From Kitasatospora sp. SUK 42 (GTDB lineage Bacteria; Actinomycetota; Actinomycetes; Streptomycetales; Streptomycetaceae): a stretch of 64,000 nucleotides of DNA. The notes under the pieces are model-generated. The model searched no databases, was not told where the DNA came from, and saw only the letters and a list, made by a program, of their open reading frames with translations. Shown here piece by piece: positions 50,103 to 58,114 of the stretch. How positions within the stretch are numbered: the first letter of the stretch is position 1; every line of letters starts with the position of its first letter. Position numbers and translations under genes: made by a program. The DNA is taken from NCBI RefSeq assembly GCF_015776785.2, contig NZ_LFMD02000003.1, positions 969,360 to 1,033,359 on the forward strand. The letters run 5' to 3'.

Positions 50103-51092
50103 GTGACTGCTGAATCCACCTCCCTTCCGAACGGCGCCGTGGCCACCGGCCTGGCCACCATCGCCGCCGACGGCACCGTCCTCGACACCTGGTACCCCGC
50201 CCCCGCGCTGGCCGCCGAACCCGGCCCGGCCGGCACCGTCCGCCTGACCGCCGAGCAGGCCGAGGCCGAGCTCGGCGCCGGCGCCGGCGACGCCCTGCGC
50301 GCCGACGCCCGCCGTGGCGTCGAGGTGGTGGCCGTGCGCACCACCATCGCCTCGCTGGACGAGAAGCCGCTCGACACCCACGACGTGTACCTGCGCCTGC
50401 ACCTGCTCAGCCACCGCCTGGTCCAGCCGCACGGCCAGAACCTGGACGGCATCTTCGGTCTGCTCGCCAACGTCGCGTGGACCAGCATCGGCCCCGTCCC
50501 GGTGGACAAGGTCGAGCGGGCCCGCCTGGCCGTCCGCGCCCAGGGCGGCCAGCTGGCCGTCTACGGGATCGACAAGTTCCCGCGGATGACCGACTACGTC
50601 GCCCCGACCGGGGTGCGCATCGCCCACGCCGACCGCGTCCGGCTCGGCGCGCACCTGGCCGCGGGCACCACCGTGATGCACGAGGGCTTCGTCAACTTCA
50701 ACGCCGGCACCCTCGGCACCTCGATGGTCGAGGGCCGGATCAGCGCGGGCGTCGTGGTCGGCGACCACAGCGACATCGGCGGCGGCGCCTCGATCATGGG
50801 CACCCTGTCCGGCGGCGGCAAGCAGGTCGTCTCGGTCGGCGAGCGCTGCCTGCTCGGCGCCAACGCGGGCATCGGCATCTCGCTCGGCAACGACTGCGTG
50901 GTCGAGGCCGGTCTGTACGTCACCGCCGGCACCCGGGTCACCACCCCGGACGGCGCGGTGGCCAAGGCCGTCGAACTGTCCGGCCAGGACAACCTGCTGT
51001 TCCGCCGCAACTCGCAGACCGGCGCGGTCGAGGTCATCGCCCGCTCCGGCTCCTGGGGCGGCCTGAACGCGGACCTGCACGCCCACAACTGA
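50103..51092 (+). CDS. dapD: 2,3,4,5-tetrahydropyridine-2,6-dicarboxylate N-succinyltransferase
   Basis: 329 residues from GTG 50103. An earlier in-frame GTG at 50094 is possible; open frame further upstream is rejected because it overlaps the hen1 start. It is the succinylase step of lysine/DAP synthesis. The actinobacterial DapD signature [24 protein letters not shown] (in part [16 protein letters not shown]) is followed by a left-handed beta-helix with hexapeptide-type repeats ([33 protein letters not shown]). No dap partner gene is adjacent. It is divergent from hen1. Confidence 0.94.
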   Translation: MTAESTSLPNGAVATGLATIAADGTVLDTWYPAPALAAEPGPAGTVRLTAEQAEAELGAGAGDALRADARRGVEVVAVRTTIASLDEKPLDTHDVYLRLHLLSHRLVQPHGQNLDGIFGLLANVAWTSIGPVPVDKVERARLAVRAQGGQLAVYGIDKFPRMTDYVAPTGVRIAHADRVRLGAHLAAGTTVMHEGFVNFNAGTLGTSMVEGRISAGVVVGDHSDIGGGASIMGTLSGGGKQVVSVGERCLLGANAGIGISLGNDCVVEAGLYVTAGTRVTTPDGAVAKAVELSGQDNLLFRRNSQTGAVEVIARSGSWGGLNADLHAHN

Positions 51093-51112
51093 CCTGCGGG
51101 CAAAGGCTCCTG

Positions 51113-51141
51113 GGGGTCCGGCGCCGAGCGCGCCGGGCCCC
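51113..51141 (+). terminator. dapD terminator
   Basis: GGGGTCCGGCGC / GCGCCGGGCCCC, 12 bp with one G-T pair, followed by CTTT on the plus strand, 20 bp after the dapD stop. Confidence 0.7.
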
Positions 51142-51224
51142 TTTCGCCTGCCCCGGCCCGTTGCGGCCGCTCTCCCGGCGTGCGGCGCGCCCGACGCGTG
51201 GCGCGCCCCGTGGCCGGAGGGGTC

Positions 51225-51524
51225 CTACGGTCGGCGGTGGCGCCCGGGCGCCTTCCGCTGCCGCGGCGCCGGGCGGGGCGGCCGCCGCACACCGTCGCCC
51301 TCGATCCCGTACAGGATCCGCTGGGCGGCGGCGTAGTCCTCGGCCACCGTCTCCGGCAGCCACTGGTAGCCGTCCCAGCGCACGATCAGCCGCGGCTCGC
51401 CCGGCGCCACATGGGCGCCCCGCCGCTGTTCGTCGACGAGCCGCACGGCCCTCAACTGCCCGACCGGCCGAAGCCGTTGCTCCCGCCGCGCGGCCCACGA
51501 AGCCAGCGGTTCGTCCTCGTCCAT
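51225..51524 (-). CDS. DUF6087 family protein
   Basis: 99 residues from ATG 51524. MDEDEPLASWAARREQRLRP and the core PRLIVRWDGYQWLPETVAEDYAAA are typical of the Streptomyces DUF6087 family. The tail is basic and Pro/Arg-rich (PRQRKAPGRHRR). Function unknown. It lies 126 bp downstream of helR on the same strand. Confidence 0.75.
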   Translation of the reverse strand: MDEDEPLASWAARREQRLRPVGQLRAVRLVDEQRRGAHVAPGEPRLIVRWDGYQWLPETVAEDYAAAQRILYGIEGDGVRRPPRPAPRQRKAPGRHRRP

Positions 51525-51650
51525 CGCCCCAGTCTGGCCCCGGGCACCGTTGATCGGCGCATCTCCTTCACCCGACCGGGTTAGCCGCCCGCCCGGGGGT
51601 GGACGGCGGCCCGGCACGGCGGCCTCGGGCGGGGGCCGGGCGGCGCGCCA

Positions 51651-53810
51651 TCAGGAGCTCCGGAGGACGACGAGCTGCTGGGTCGCCCTGGTCATCGCGA
51701 CGTAGCGGTCGACCGCTCCCTCGACGCCCTCGCCGAACGCCTCCGGGTCGACCAGGAGGACCAGGTCGAATTCGAGCCCCTTGGCCAGCTCCGGGGTGAG
51801 CGAGCGGACCCGTGGCCGCTCCCGGAAGTCCGGGGCGCCGATGACGCAGGCCGTCCCCTCGGCGTGCTCGGCGAGCCAGGAGCCGAGGACCGCCTCCAGC
51901 TCCGCCACGGATCCGTGCCGGACCGGAATGCCGCTGCCGCGCACCGAGGTCGGCACGTTGGCGTCAGGCAGCGCGGCCCGGATGGCCGGCTCGGCCTCCG
52001 CCATGACCTCCTCCGGCGTGCGGTAGTTGATGCTCAGCGAGGCCATGGTGATCCGGTCGAGCCCGACCCGCCGGAGGCGCTGCTCCCATGACTCGGTGAA
52101 GCCGTGCCTGGCCTGGGCGCGGTCCCCGACGATGGTGAAGCTCCGGGACGGGCAGCGCAGCAGCAGCATCTGCCACTCCGCGTCGGTCAGTTCCTGGGCC
52201 TCGTCAACCACGATGTGCGCGAACGGGCCGGCCAGCGGCTCCCCGTCGGCGGCGGGCAGCGCTCCCTCGTCGACCAGGGTGTCCTGGAGGTCCCGGCCGC
52301 GCAGCATGGTCACCGCGCCCTCGCCGTCGTCGTCGGCCCGCAGCAGGTCGCCGATGACCTCGGCCATCCGCTCGCGCTCGGCGGCCGCCGAGGCCCGCTG
52401 GCGCTGCCGGCGCAGCGAGGCCTCGCGGTCCCCGAGGCGCTGCCGGGCCGCGTCCAGGAGCGGCAGGTCGGAGACCGTCCAGGCCTGCGGGGCGTCCTTG
52501 CGCTGGAGCCTGCGGACCTCCTCGGGGGCGAGGTGGGGCGCGCACATCCGCAGGTAGGCGGGCACCGACCAGAGGTCGCCGACCAGGTCGGCCGCGTCGA
52601 TCAGCGGCCAGGCGCGGTTGAGGGTCTCGACCAGCTCACGGTCCTGCCGCAGCGACCTCCGGAACAGCTCGGGTGAGACCTCCTCCTCGTCCCGCTCCAG
52701 CTTGTCCATCAGGATCGCCACCAGTTCGTCCCAGATCTGCTCGCGCGCCTCGTTGTGCGGGGTGCCCGGATCCGGGGCGTCGAAGGCCTCGGCCCAGTCC
52801 TCGGCGCTCAGCCACAGGTCGGACCAGTGGGTCGTGACCGCGATCCCCTCGGCGGGCGGTTCCTCGTAGAACCGGACGGCCTTCTCGATCGCCTGCACCA
52901 GGCCCGCGGAGGACTTCAGCCGGGCCACCTCCGGGTCGGCCTCGACCGCCGCGCCCGCGCCCTCGGGGACGAGGTCCCGCAGGGTGCAGGTCCGCACCCC
53001 CTCCTCACCCAGGCTGGGCAGGACGTCGGAGACGTAGGCCAGGTAGGGCTGGTGCGGGCCGACGAACAGGACGCCGCCGCGCCGCCGGCCGAGGCGGGGG
53101 TCGGAGTACAGCAGGTAGGCGGAGCGGTGCAGGGCGACCACGGTCTTGCCGGTGCCCGGACCGCCGTCGACCACCAGGGCGCCGCGCGAACCCGCCCGGA
53201 CGATGGCGTCCTGGTCGGCCTGGATGGTGGCGAGCACGTCCCGCATCCGGGCCGACCGCCGGCCGCCCAGGCTGGCGATGAAGGCGGACTGGTCGTCGAG
53301 TGCGGCGTGCCCCTCCAGGGCCTCGACGGTGAACACCTCGTCCCAGTAGTCGGCGATCCGGCCACCCGTCCAGCGGTACCGGCGGCGGCTGACCAGGCCC
53401 ATCGGGTCGCCGTGGGTCGCCGCGAAGAACGGCTCGGCGGCGGGCGAGCGCCAGTCGACCAGCAGTCGGCGGCCCTCACGGTCGGTGAGCCCCAGCCGGC
53501 CGATGTACACCGGCTCGGCGCCGTCCGCGGCGACGATGCGCCCGAGGCACAGGTCCAGTCCGTAGCGGCGCAGGGCGCGCAGGCGGCCGCTCAGCCGGTG
53601 AACCTCGATGTCCCGGTCCATCGCCGCCCGCCCGGCCCCGCCCGGCGCCCGGCGCACCTCGTCGAGCCGGTCGGACAGTTCGGCGATCGTCTGCTCCAGG
53701 CTCTCCGTGATGGCCGTGAAGTGCCGCTCGTCTCCGGCGATCAGCACCGGGTCGGCCTTGGCGGAGAGGCGCTCGGGCAGGTCGAAAGCACTGGTGGTCA
53801 GGGGGTTCAT
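51651..53810 (-). CDS. helR: RNA polymerase recycling motor ATPase HelR
   Basis: 719 residues from ATG 53810, with GGAG about 9 nt upstream. UvrD/HelD-like: an N-terminal helical region (about 28-82, likely the coiled coil that enters the RNAP channel), Walker A GGPGTGKT at 216-223, Walker B IVVDEAQELTDAEW, SINYRTPEEV and the C-terminal YVAMTRATQQLVVL. HelD-type proteins release stalled RNA polymerase from DNA; HelR does so for rifamycin-bound enzyme and gives tolerance. A rifamycin-associated element (RAE) lies 44 bp upstream, which supports HelR over a generic HelD. Confidence 0.93.
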   Translation of the reverse strand: MNPLTTSAFDLPERLSAKADPVLIAGDERHFTAITESLEQTIAELSDRLDEVRRAPGGAGRAAMDRDIEVHRLSGRLRALRRYGLDLCLGRIVAADGAEPVYIGRLGLTDREGRRLLVDWRSPAAEPFFAATHGDPMGLVSRRRYRWTGGRIADYWDEVFTVEALEGHAALDDQSAFIASLGGRRSARMRDVLATIQADQDAIVRAGSRGALVVDGGPGTGKTVVALHRSAYLLYSDPRLGRRRGGVLFVGPHQPYLAYVSDVLPSLGEEGVRTCTLRDLVPEGAGAAVEADPEVARLKSSAGLVQAIEKAVRFYEEPPAEGIAVTTHWSDLWLSAEDWAEAFDAPDPGTPHNEAREQIWDELVAILMDKLERDEEEVSPELFRRSLRQDRELVETLNRAWPLIDAADLVGDLWSVPAYLRMCAPHLAPEEVRRLQRKDAPQAWTVSDLPLLDAARQRLGDREASLRRQRQRASAAAERERMAEVIGDLLRADDDGEGAVTMLRGRDLQDTLVDEGALPAADGEPLAGPFAHIVVDEAQELTDAEWQMLLLRCPSRSFTIVGDRAQARHGFTESWEQRLRRVGLDRITMASLSINYRTPEEVMAEAEPAIRAALPDANVPTSVRGSGIPVRHGSVAELEAVLGSWLAEHAEGTACVIGAPDFRERPRVRSLTPELAKGLEFDLVLLVDPEAFGEGVEGAVDRYVAMTRATQQLVVLRSS

Positions 53811-54146
53811 GGCATCAGCTCCGATCTGAGGCCTGCGATTGTGCGCCACCACCGGGGCCTTGCCGCAAGACCCCCGGTGCGCTATAGGTTGATAGTGGCA
53901 AGGGGTGGGTTCTCCCCCCTCCCCCTCCCCCCTTCCGGCCGAAGGCTGGGGGTGCGCCGCGGGCCCGGCAGAGATCAGCCGGACAGGCCCTAGCCGAGGC
54001 CGCGCGGCGGCGGCAAGCCCGGCTCACCCGAGAGGCTTACGGCGTACCGGAGTTGGACCGCATCGGGTGGTGCGCGGTGACCGGCCGTCGGCGCGGTTCG
54101 TTGGTTGCTGCGGCACACCTCACCACCGATCCGAAGAGGTCCCGTC
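53811..54146. other. 336-bp divergent region holding the helR promoter
   Basis: No gene supported. It contains the RAE (53854-53874), followed by a less GC-rich stretch with GCTATAGG and TTGATAGTGG (about 53880-53900) that could hold helR promoter elements, then pyrimidine-rich tracts (53915-53940). The right half leads into the small plus-strand gene. Confidence 0.5.
53854..53874 (-). promoter_or_regulatory. Rifamycin-associated element (RAE) upstream of helR
   Basis: On the minus strand the dyad reads GGGG, then TCTTGCGGCAAGGCCCC. It fits the described RAE consensus (GGGGCTTGCGGCAAGGCCCC) with one added base. RAEs control rifamycin-inducible genes in actinomycetes, including inactivating enzymes and HelR. 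Confidence 0.88.
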
Positions 54147-54395
54147 ATGTCCGAACCCTCTGCCTCGCCGCAGCTCCCGAGCAGCCCCACCGGCTCGGCC
54201 GCCAGCGCCTCGGCCGGGCCCGAGACGCCCAAGAGCCTGCTGGAGCAGATGCAGGAGCTACTCGCCTCGGTGACCGCGGACCTCGCCGCACTGCAGTCCG
54301 GCACCGTGGACACCGCTCCCGACCCCGCCTACCCGGCCGACACGGACACCTCCTCCGAGGCGCCGGCCTCCCCGACCGCACCGGGCGCCTGGTAG
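54147..54395 (+). CDS. Small unknown protein (82 aa)
   Basis: 82 residues from ATG 54147, with GAAGAGG at a good distance. Ser/Pro/Ala-rich ends flank a helix, KSLLEQMQELLASVTADLAALQ (about 29-50; two heptads, likely coiled coil). Not recognised. Its last 67 bp overlap the DUF6099 gene on the other strand, so the end or the reality of one of them needs caution. Confidence 0.5.
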   Translation: MSEPSASPQLPSSPTGSAASASAGPETPKSLLEQMQELLASVTADLAALQSGTVDTAPDPAYPADTDTSSEAPASPTAPGAW

Positions 54396-54997
54396 CCCGG
54401 AGCCAGCTCCTCCTCCTTCGCCGTCGGCCCGCCCTCACCCGGCGGGCCGAGCCGGACCACGAGTAACGGGGATCCGCGATCGGCCCGTTCGGGCTCCGCC
54501 CCGCCGAGCGCCGTACGCTCCGCTCCCCCGCCCCGGCCCACCGCCTCGCGCAGCCGCCCGGCCAGGTCCTTGCACTCCGACATCGCGTCCACGCCGTCGA
54601 TGCACGTCCAGTAGAGGCTCTCGGTGTCGGCCCCGCAGGCCAGCACCACCAGCGTCTCCCCCACGTCCCGGAGCAGTTCGTCCAGCGCGACCAACGCCGG
54701 TGCCAGCTCGCCCAGTTCGGTGAGCCGCCCGGCCCGGCCGCCACCCACCGGGGCCGCCCTGGCGCCGGACCGGTCCAGGCAGACCGCCGCGTGCGCCCCC
54801 GCTTCGGAGAGCTGCTGGCCGAGCCCGGCCAACTCCTCGCCCTCCTCGTCCCCCTCGGGCTCCACCGACTCCGCCAGCCTGGCGCCCACCGCCTCGGTGA
54901 GCAGCGCGGCCTGCCGCGCCTCGGCCAGCACGTCCGGCACCTGCCTGGCCTCGGCCAGGGCGTGCCGGGCCGTCCTGATCAGTCGCAGTGCCTCCAT
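54329..54997 (-). CDS. DUF6099 family protein
   Basis: 222 residues from ATG 54997, with GGAAGGAG upstream. MEALRLIRTARHALAEARQVP is the family start and DTESLYWTCIDGVDAMSECKDL its central part. Mostly helical, no membrane segment. The last 60 residues are low-complexity and overlap the convergent small gene; the real stop is fixed by the frame. Two DnaA-type boxes lie 120-145 bp upstream. Function unknown. Confidence 0.75.
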   Translation of the reverse strand: MEALRLIRTARHALAEARQVPDVLAEARQAALLTEAVGARLAESVEPEGDEEGEELAGLGQQLSEAGAHAAVCLDRSGARAAPVGGGRAGRLTELGELAPALVALDELLRDVGETLVVLACGADTESLYWTCIDGVDAMSECKDLAGRLREAVGRGGGAERTALGGAEPERADRGSPLLVVRLGPPGEGGPTAKEEELAPGYQAPGAVGEAGASEEVSVSAG

Positions 54998-55115
54998 GGC
55001 CCCCGCTCCTTCCGCTCGCTGTCGCCGTCGACCAGGGCCGCCGCCGGAGCGGTCGGGTGGTCACGGCGAAAGCGTGCGGGGAAGCGGACCGGCCCGCATC
55101 CACCGGATCGAAAGC

Positions 55116-55142
55116 TGTGGACAACTCGGGGGTTGTGGATAA
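55116..55142. promoter_or_regulatory. Tandem pair of DnaA boxes
   Basis: TGTGGACAA (55116-55124) is the exact complement of the actinomycete DnaA box TTGTCCACA, and TGTGGATAA (55134-55142) the complement of TTATCCACA. Both point the same way, 18 bp apart, between the MazG-like gene and DUF6099. Confidence 0.65.
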
Positions 55143-55164
55143 CTTTCGTCCCTCACAAGGGTGC

Positions 55165-55587
55165 TCAGCCCTCGTCAGGGTTGACGTCGGCCGCCTCGCC
55201 CGGCACCGGGAAGCGGTGCTCGTTGCGCTCGATCTTGGCCGCGAGCGCCGTCAGCGGATCCACCCCGACCGCCGTGCAGAACTGCAACAGGTACGCGAGC
55301 ACGTCCGCGACCTCGTCGCGCACCCGGTGGGCCCGTTCCGGGTGGGACATCACCGCCGCCGCCTGCTCCGGCGTGAGCCACTGGAAGATCTCCAGCAGCT
55401 CGCCCGCCTCCACGCTCAGCGCCGCCGCCAGGTTCTTCGGCGTGTGGAACGGCTCCCAGCGCCGGGCGGCCGCGAAGTCCACCAGCCGCAGCCGCAACCC
55501 CTCCAGCGTCGGCGCCCCCGGACTCCCCACGTCCCCCGGCTCCCCCGGCTCCCCCGGCTTCTCCGACCTCGTCACTCGTTCGCTCAC
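55165..55587 (-). CDS. MazG-like nucleotide pyrophosphohydrolase
   Basis: 140 residues from GTG 55587. The first about 27 residues are a GEPGEPG-type repeat tail. The all-alpha NTP-PPase core follows: ALSVEAGELLEIFQWL (ExxxE) and VRDEVADVLAYLLQF (ExxD), the Mg-binding motifs of the MazG/RS21-C6 (dCTP pyrophosphatase) group. It should hydrolyse a (d)NTP to NMP and PPi. The GTG overlaps the stop of the ATPase gene (GTGA), indicating coupled expression. Confidence 0.88.
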   Translation of the reverse strand: MSERVTRSEKPGEPGEPGDVGSPGAPTLEGLRLRLVDFAAARRWEPFHTPKNLAAALSVEAGELLEIFQWLTPEQAAAVMSHPERAHRVRDEVADVLAYLLQFCTAVGVDPLTALAAKIERNEHRFPVPGEAADVNPDEG

Positions 55588-56948
55588 GCCCCCAGGTCTA
55601 CCGCATCCGCCTCTCCGACCGCCTCCGGCCCACCCCCGTCCCCCCGCCCGCACTGCACCGGCACCCGCGCCGCCTCCGGCCGCAGCACGGTGAACCCCGT
55701 CCCCGGATCGCGCCGGCACTCCACCAGCGCCACCGACCGCGCGTCCCCCGCCCCGAACGCCTCCCGCGCCGCCGTCGGCTCCTGCAACGCGGCCACCACC
55801 CGCAGCTGGCCGCGCCCCGCCATGTCCCGCGCCAGCCGCAGCAGCGAGGCGGTCTGCTCGATGGCGAGCCCGGCCCCGAGGTCCTCGGCGAGCACGGTGA
55901 GCTGCCGGTGCGCCCACGGCACCTCGGCGGCCACGTCGAGGTCGAGCACCCCGGCCCCGGTCAGCAGCACCGCCGCGAAGGCGAGGTGGCGCAGCATGCC
56001 GTCGGAGGCCTGGTCGGCCCCGGTGCGCCCGAGCACACCCTCGTCGAAGACCGCCAGCACCCGCCGTACGCCGCCGCTCTCGCGCTCGGCGAGGGTGAGC
56101 CCGAGCAGCGGGTGCGGTGCGGCGGCCTGGACGGCCCGCAGGAGCCGCCCGTACCGGCGCGGGCACTCGTTGGCGAGCCGGTGGACCACGGCCGAGATGT
56201 TGGCGGCGTTGGTGCGCAGCCGGGCCTGCGGATCGGCCCTGGCCCAGCCGCGCATCAGGGCCGGGACGGGGTGCAGCGGGAAGACCTCGCGCAGCGCGGT
56301 GAGCAGGTCCTCGGTGGCGGCGAGGACCAGCCGCTCGCCGCCGGAGGAGCCGGCCACCCGCAGCGGCAGCTGTGCGGTGATCAGGGTGCCGCTGGGGAAC
56401 GGCGCCCGGATGTCCCCCTGCCGGGTGTCGTTGTGCCAGCAGACGTTGACGCGCCGGTTGCGCACGTCCTGCTCGCCGGTGTCCACCAGCGTCCGGCCGT
56501 CGAGGCTGAGCGACTCCCGGGCGATCCGGGCCGGTCCGTCGGTGCGGATGACGAGGTCGAGCCGGATCCGGCCGCGCGGCGAGCGGACGGTGCAGCCGAG
56601 GATGACGGCGTCCCGCCCGTGCGGCACGCACCCGTTGAGGCCGCCGCGGACGGGCGAGGCGAGTGGGCCGGTGCGGTCCGGCAGCCCGTCCAGGGAGTCG
56701 GCGATCTCCTCGCCGAGGGCGAGCCGGGACAGCACGGCCAGCGCGTCGAGGGCGTTGGACTTGCCCACCCCGGCCGGCCCGTGCAGCACGGTGAGCGGCG
56801 CGAGCGGCAGGACCGCGCGCCGGTACGACTTGAAGGCGGTGAGCCGGAGCTCCTCGACGGTGGGACGTGGCACGGGCGGACGGTCGGGCCCCGGGGCGCC
56901 CGGTCGCGGGTGGGTCGGCCCGGCGGGCGCGGTGGCGTCGCGGTTCAC
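55584..56948 (-). CDS. AAA/ABC-type ATPase, RecF/SMC-like
   Basis: 454 residues from GTG 56948; an upstream in-frame ATG at 57005 is an alternative. After a Pro-rich start, EELRLTAFKSYRRAVLPL and Walker A GPAGVGKS (57-64) are the start of a RecF/OLD-type head. An ABC-signature-like ASDGMLRHLAF and a Walker B-like LTVLAEDLGAGL follow. There is no TOPRIM domain, so it is not a complete OLD nuclease. The stop overlaps the MazG-like gene start. The pair may act on nucleotides or DNA ends, but no function is known. Confidence 0.82.
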   Translation of the reverse strand: MNRDATAPAGPTHPRPGAPGPDRPPVPRPTVEELRLTAFKSYRRAVLPLAPLTVLHGPAGVGKSNALDALAVLSRLALGEEIADSLDGLPDRTGPLASPVRGGLNGCVPHGRDAVILGCTVRSPRGRIRLDLVIRTDGPARIARESLSLDGRTLVDTGEQDVRNRRVNVCWHNDTRQGDIRAPFPSGTLITAQLPLRVAGSSGGERLVLAATEDLLTALREVFPLHPVPALMRGWARADPQARLRTNAANISAVVHRLANECPRRYGRLLRAVQAAAPHPLLGLTLAERESGGVRRVLAVFDEGVLGRTGADQASDGMLRHLAFAAVLLTGAGVLDLDVAAEVPWAHRQLTVLAEDLGAGLAIEQTASLLRLARDMAGRGQLRVVAALQEPTAAREAFGAGDARSVALVECRRDPGTGFTVLRPEAARVPVQCGRGDGGGPEAVGEADAVDLGA

Positions 56949-57075
56949 CCGTCGGACGTTAGCTCCGGCCCGGCCGGGCGAAACGTGCCTGCTCGGCAGA
57001 TTCATCCCAACGTGGCGACCGCGCCGCACCCCGCTGACCGGGCCCGGGCGGCACCGCCGGACCGGCCCGGCGCCC

Positions 57076-57915
57076 TCAGCGCCGGTACTCGGCCACCGTC
57101 ACCGAGGCGGTCACCTCGACCGGGTCCGGCAGGTCCCCGAGCGTGGCGGCGAGGCGCTCCGGGTCGGTGTGCCAGGCGCTCGGCCCCATGCCGACGACGG
57201 TGCGGACGTCCTGCGCGCAGAGCCGCAGGGTGAACTCGACCTGCCGCTGTCCGACCGGCGTCAGGTACGGGCCGAGCTTCTCGTCGATCCGGCGCTGCTT
57301 CTCCTCGTCCACCGACAACAGCCCGAGTGCGTCCACGAGTTCGCGCAGGTGACGGGGGGTGGGCGAGACCAGCAGCAGGGTGCCGCCGGGGCGCAGCACG
57401 CGGCGGATCTCGGGGCCGTTGCGCGGGGCGAAGACGTTGAGCACCAGCTCGGCGGAGGCGTCGCGCAGCGGCAGCGGGCGCCAGGCGTCGCAGACCACCG
57501 CGCCGATCCGGGGGTGGGCCTTGGCGGCGCGGCGCAGCGCGTACTTGGAGATGTCGAGGGCGGCGCCGACCCGGCCGGGCAGGGCGTCGAGCACGTGGGC
57601 CAGGTAGTGGCCGGTGCCGGCACCGAGGTCGGCGACCAAGCCCTCGGGGTCGGCGGGGAGGGCGGCCGCGGCGGCCTCGGCGAGGGCGTCGGCGATCGGC
57701 CGGTAGTGGCCGGCCGCGAGGAAGTCGGCGCGGGCGGCGACCATCTCGGCGGTGTCGCCGGTGCCGGTGTGGGCGTCACCGGCGAGGAGGCTGACGTAGC
57801 CCTGCTTGGCGAGGTCGAAGCTGTGCCCGGCGGGGCAGCGCAGGCTGCGCTCGTGCCGGGTGAGGGCCTGCGCGCAGTGGGGGCAGGCCAGGTAGGGCTC
57901 GATGTCCTGCAGCAA
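57076..57915 (-). CDS. RlmA-family 23S rRNA (guanine-N1-)-methyltransferase
   Basis: 279 residues. A zinc finger with C11, C14, C27 and H31 (CPHC and RCPAGHSFD), then a Rossmann methyltransferase with LVADLGAGTGHY (93-104) and NVFAPRNGPEIRRVLRPGGTLLLV (in part NVFAPRNGPEIRRVL). This is the RlmA layout. RlmA-II (TlrB) modifies G748 in actinomycetes and takes part in tylosin resistance; RlmA-I modifies G745 in enteric bacteria. Which base is used cannot be read here, though an actinomycete member would be expected to be the RlmA-II type. The start is a TTG at 57915. Confidence 0.87.
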   Translation of the reverse strand: MLQDIEPYLACPHCAQALTRHERSLRCPAGHSFDLAKQGYVSLLAGDAHTGTGDTAEMVAARADFLAAGHYRPIADALAEAAAAALPADPEGLVADLGAGTGHYLAHVLDALPGRVGAALDISKYALRRAAKAHPRIGAVVCDAWRPLPLRDASAELVLNVFAPRNGPEIRRVLRPGGTLLLVSPTPRHLRELVDALGLLSVDEEKQRRIDEKLGPYLTPVGQRQVEFTLRLCAQDVRTVVGMGPSAWHTDPERLAATLGDLPDPVEVTASVTVAEYRR

Positions 57916-58114
57916 CGTTCCGTCTTCTCTCGCCGTTCGCCCCGGCCGTTCGGGGCGCCAGCCAGCCTAACGACCCGGGACGGTCCGCCATCGCCCCCGC
58001 TCCGCCGAAGACGCCCCGGACCGGGCGGAGCGGCGGGACAGCGGGGCGGGGCGGGACGGAGCGGCGGGACGGCGCCCGGCAAATCGCTGGCGTCCCACCG
58101 GCACCCCTGCTTGG

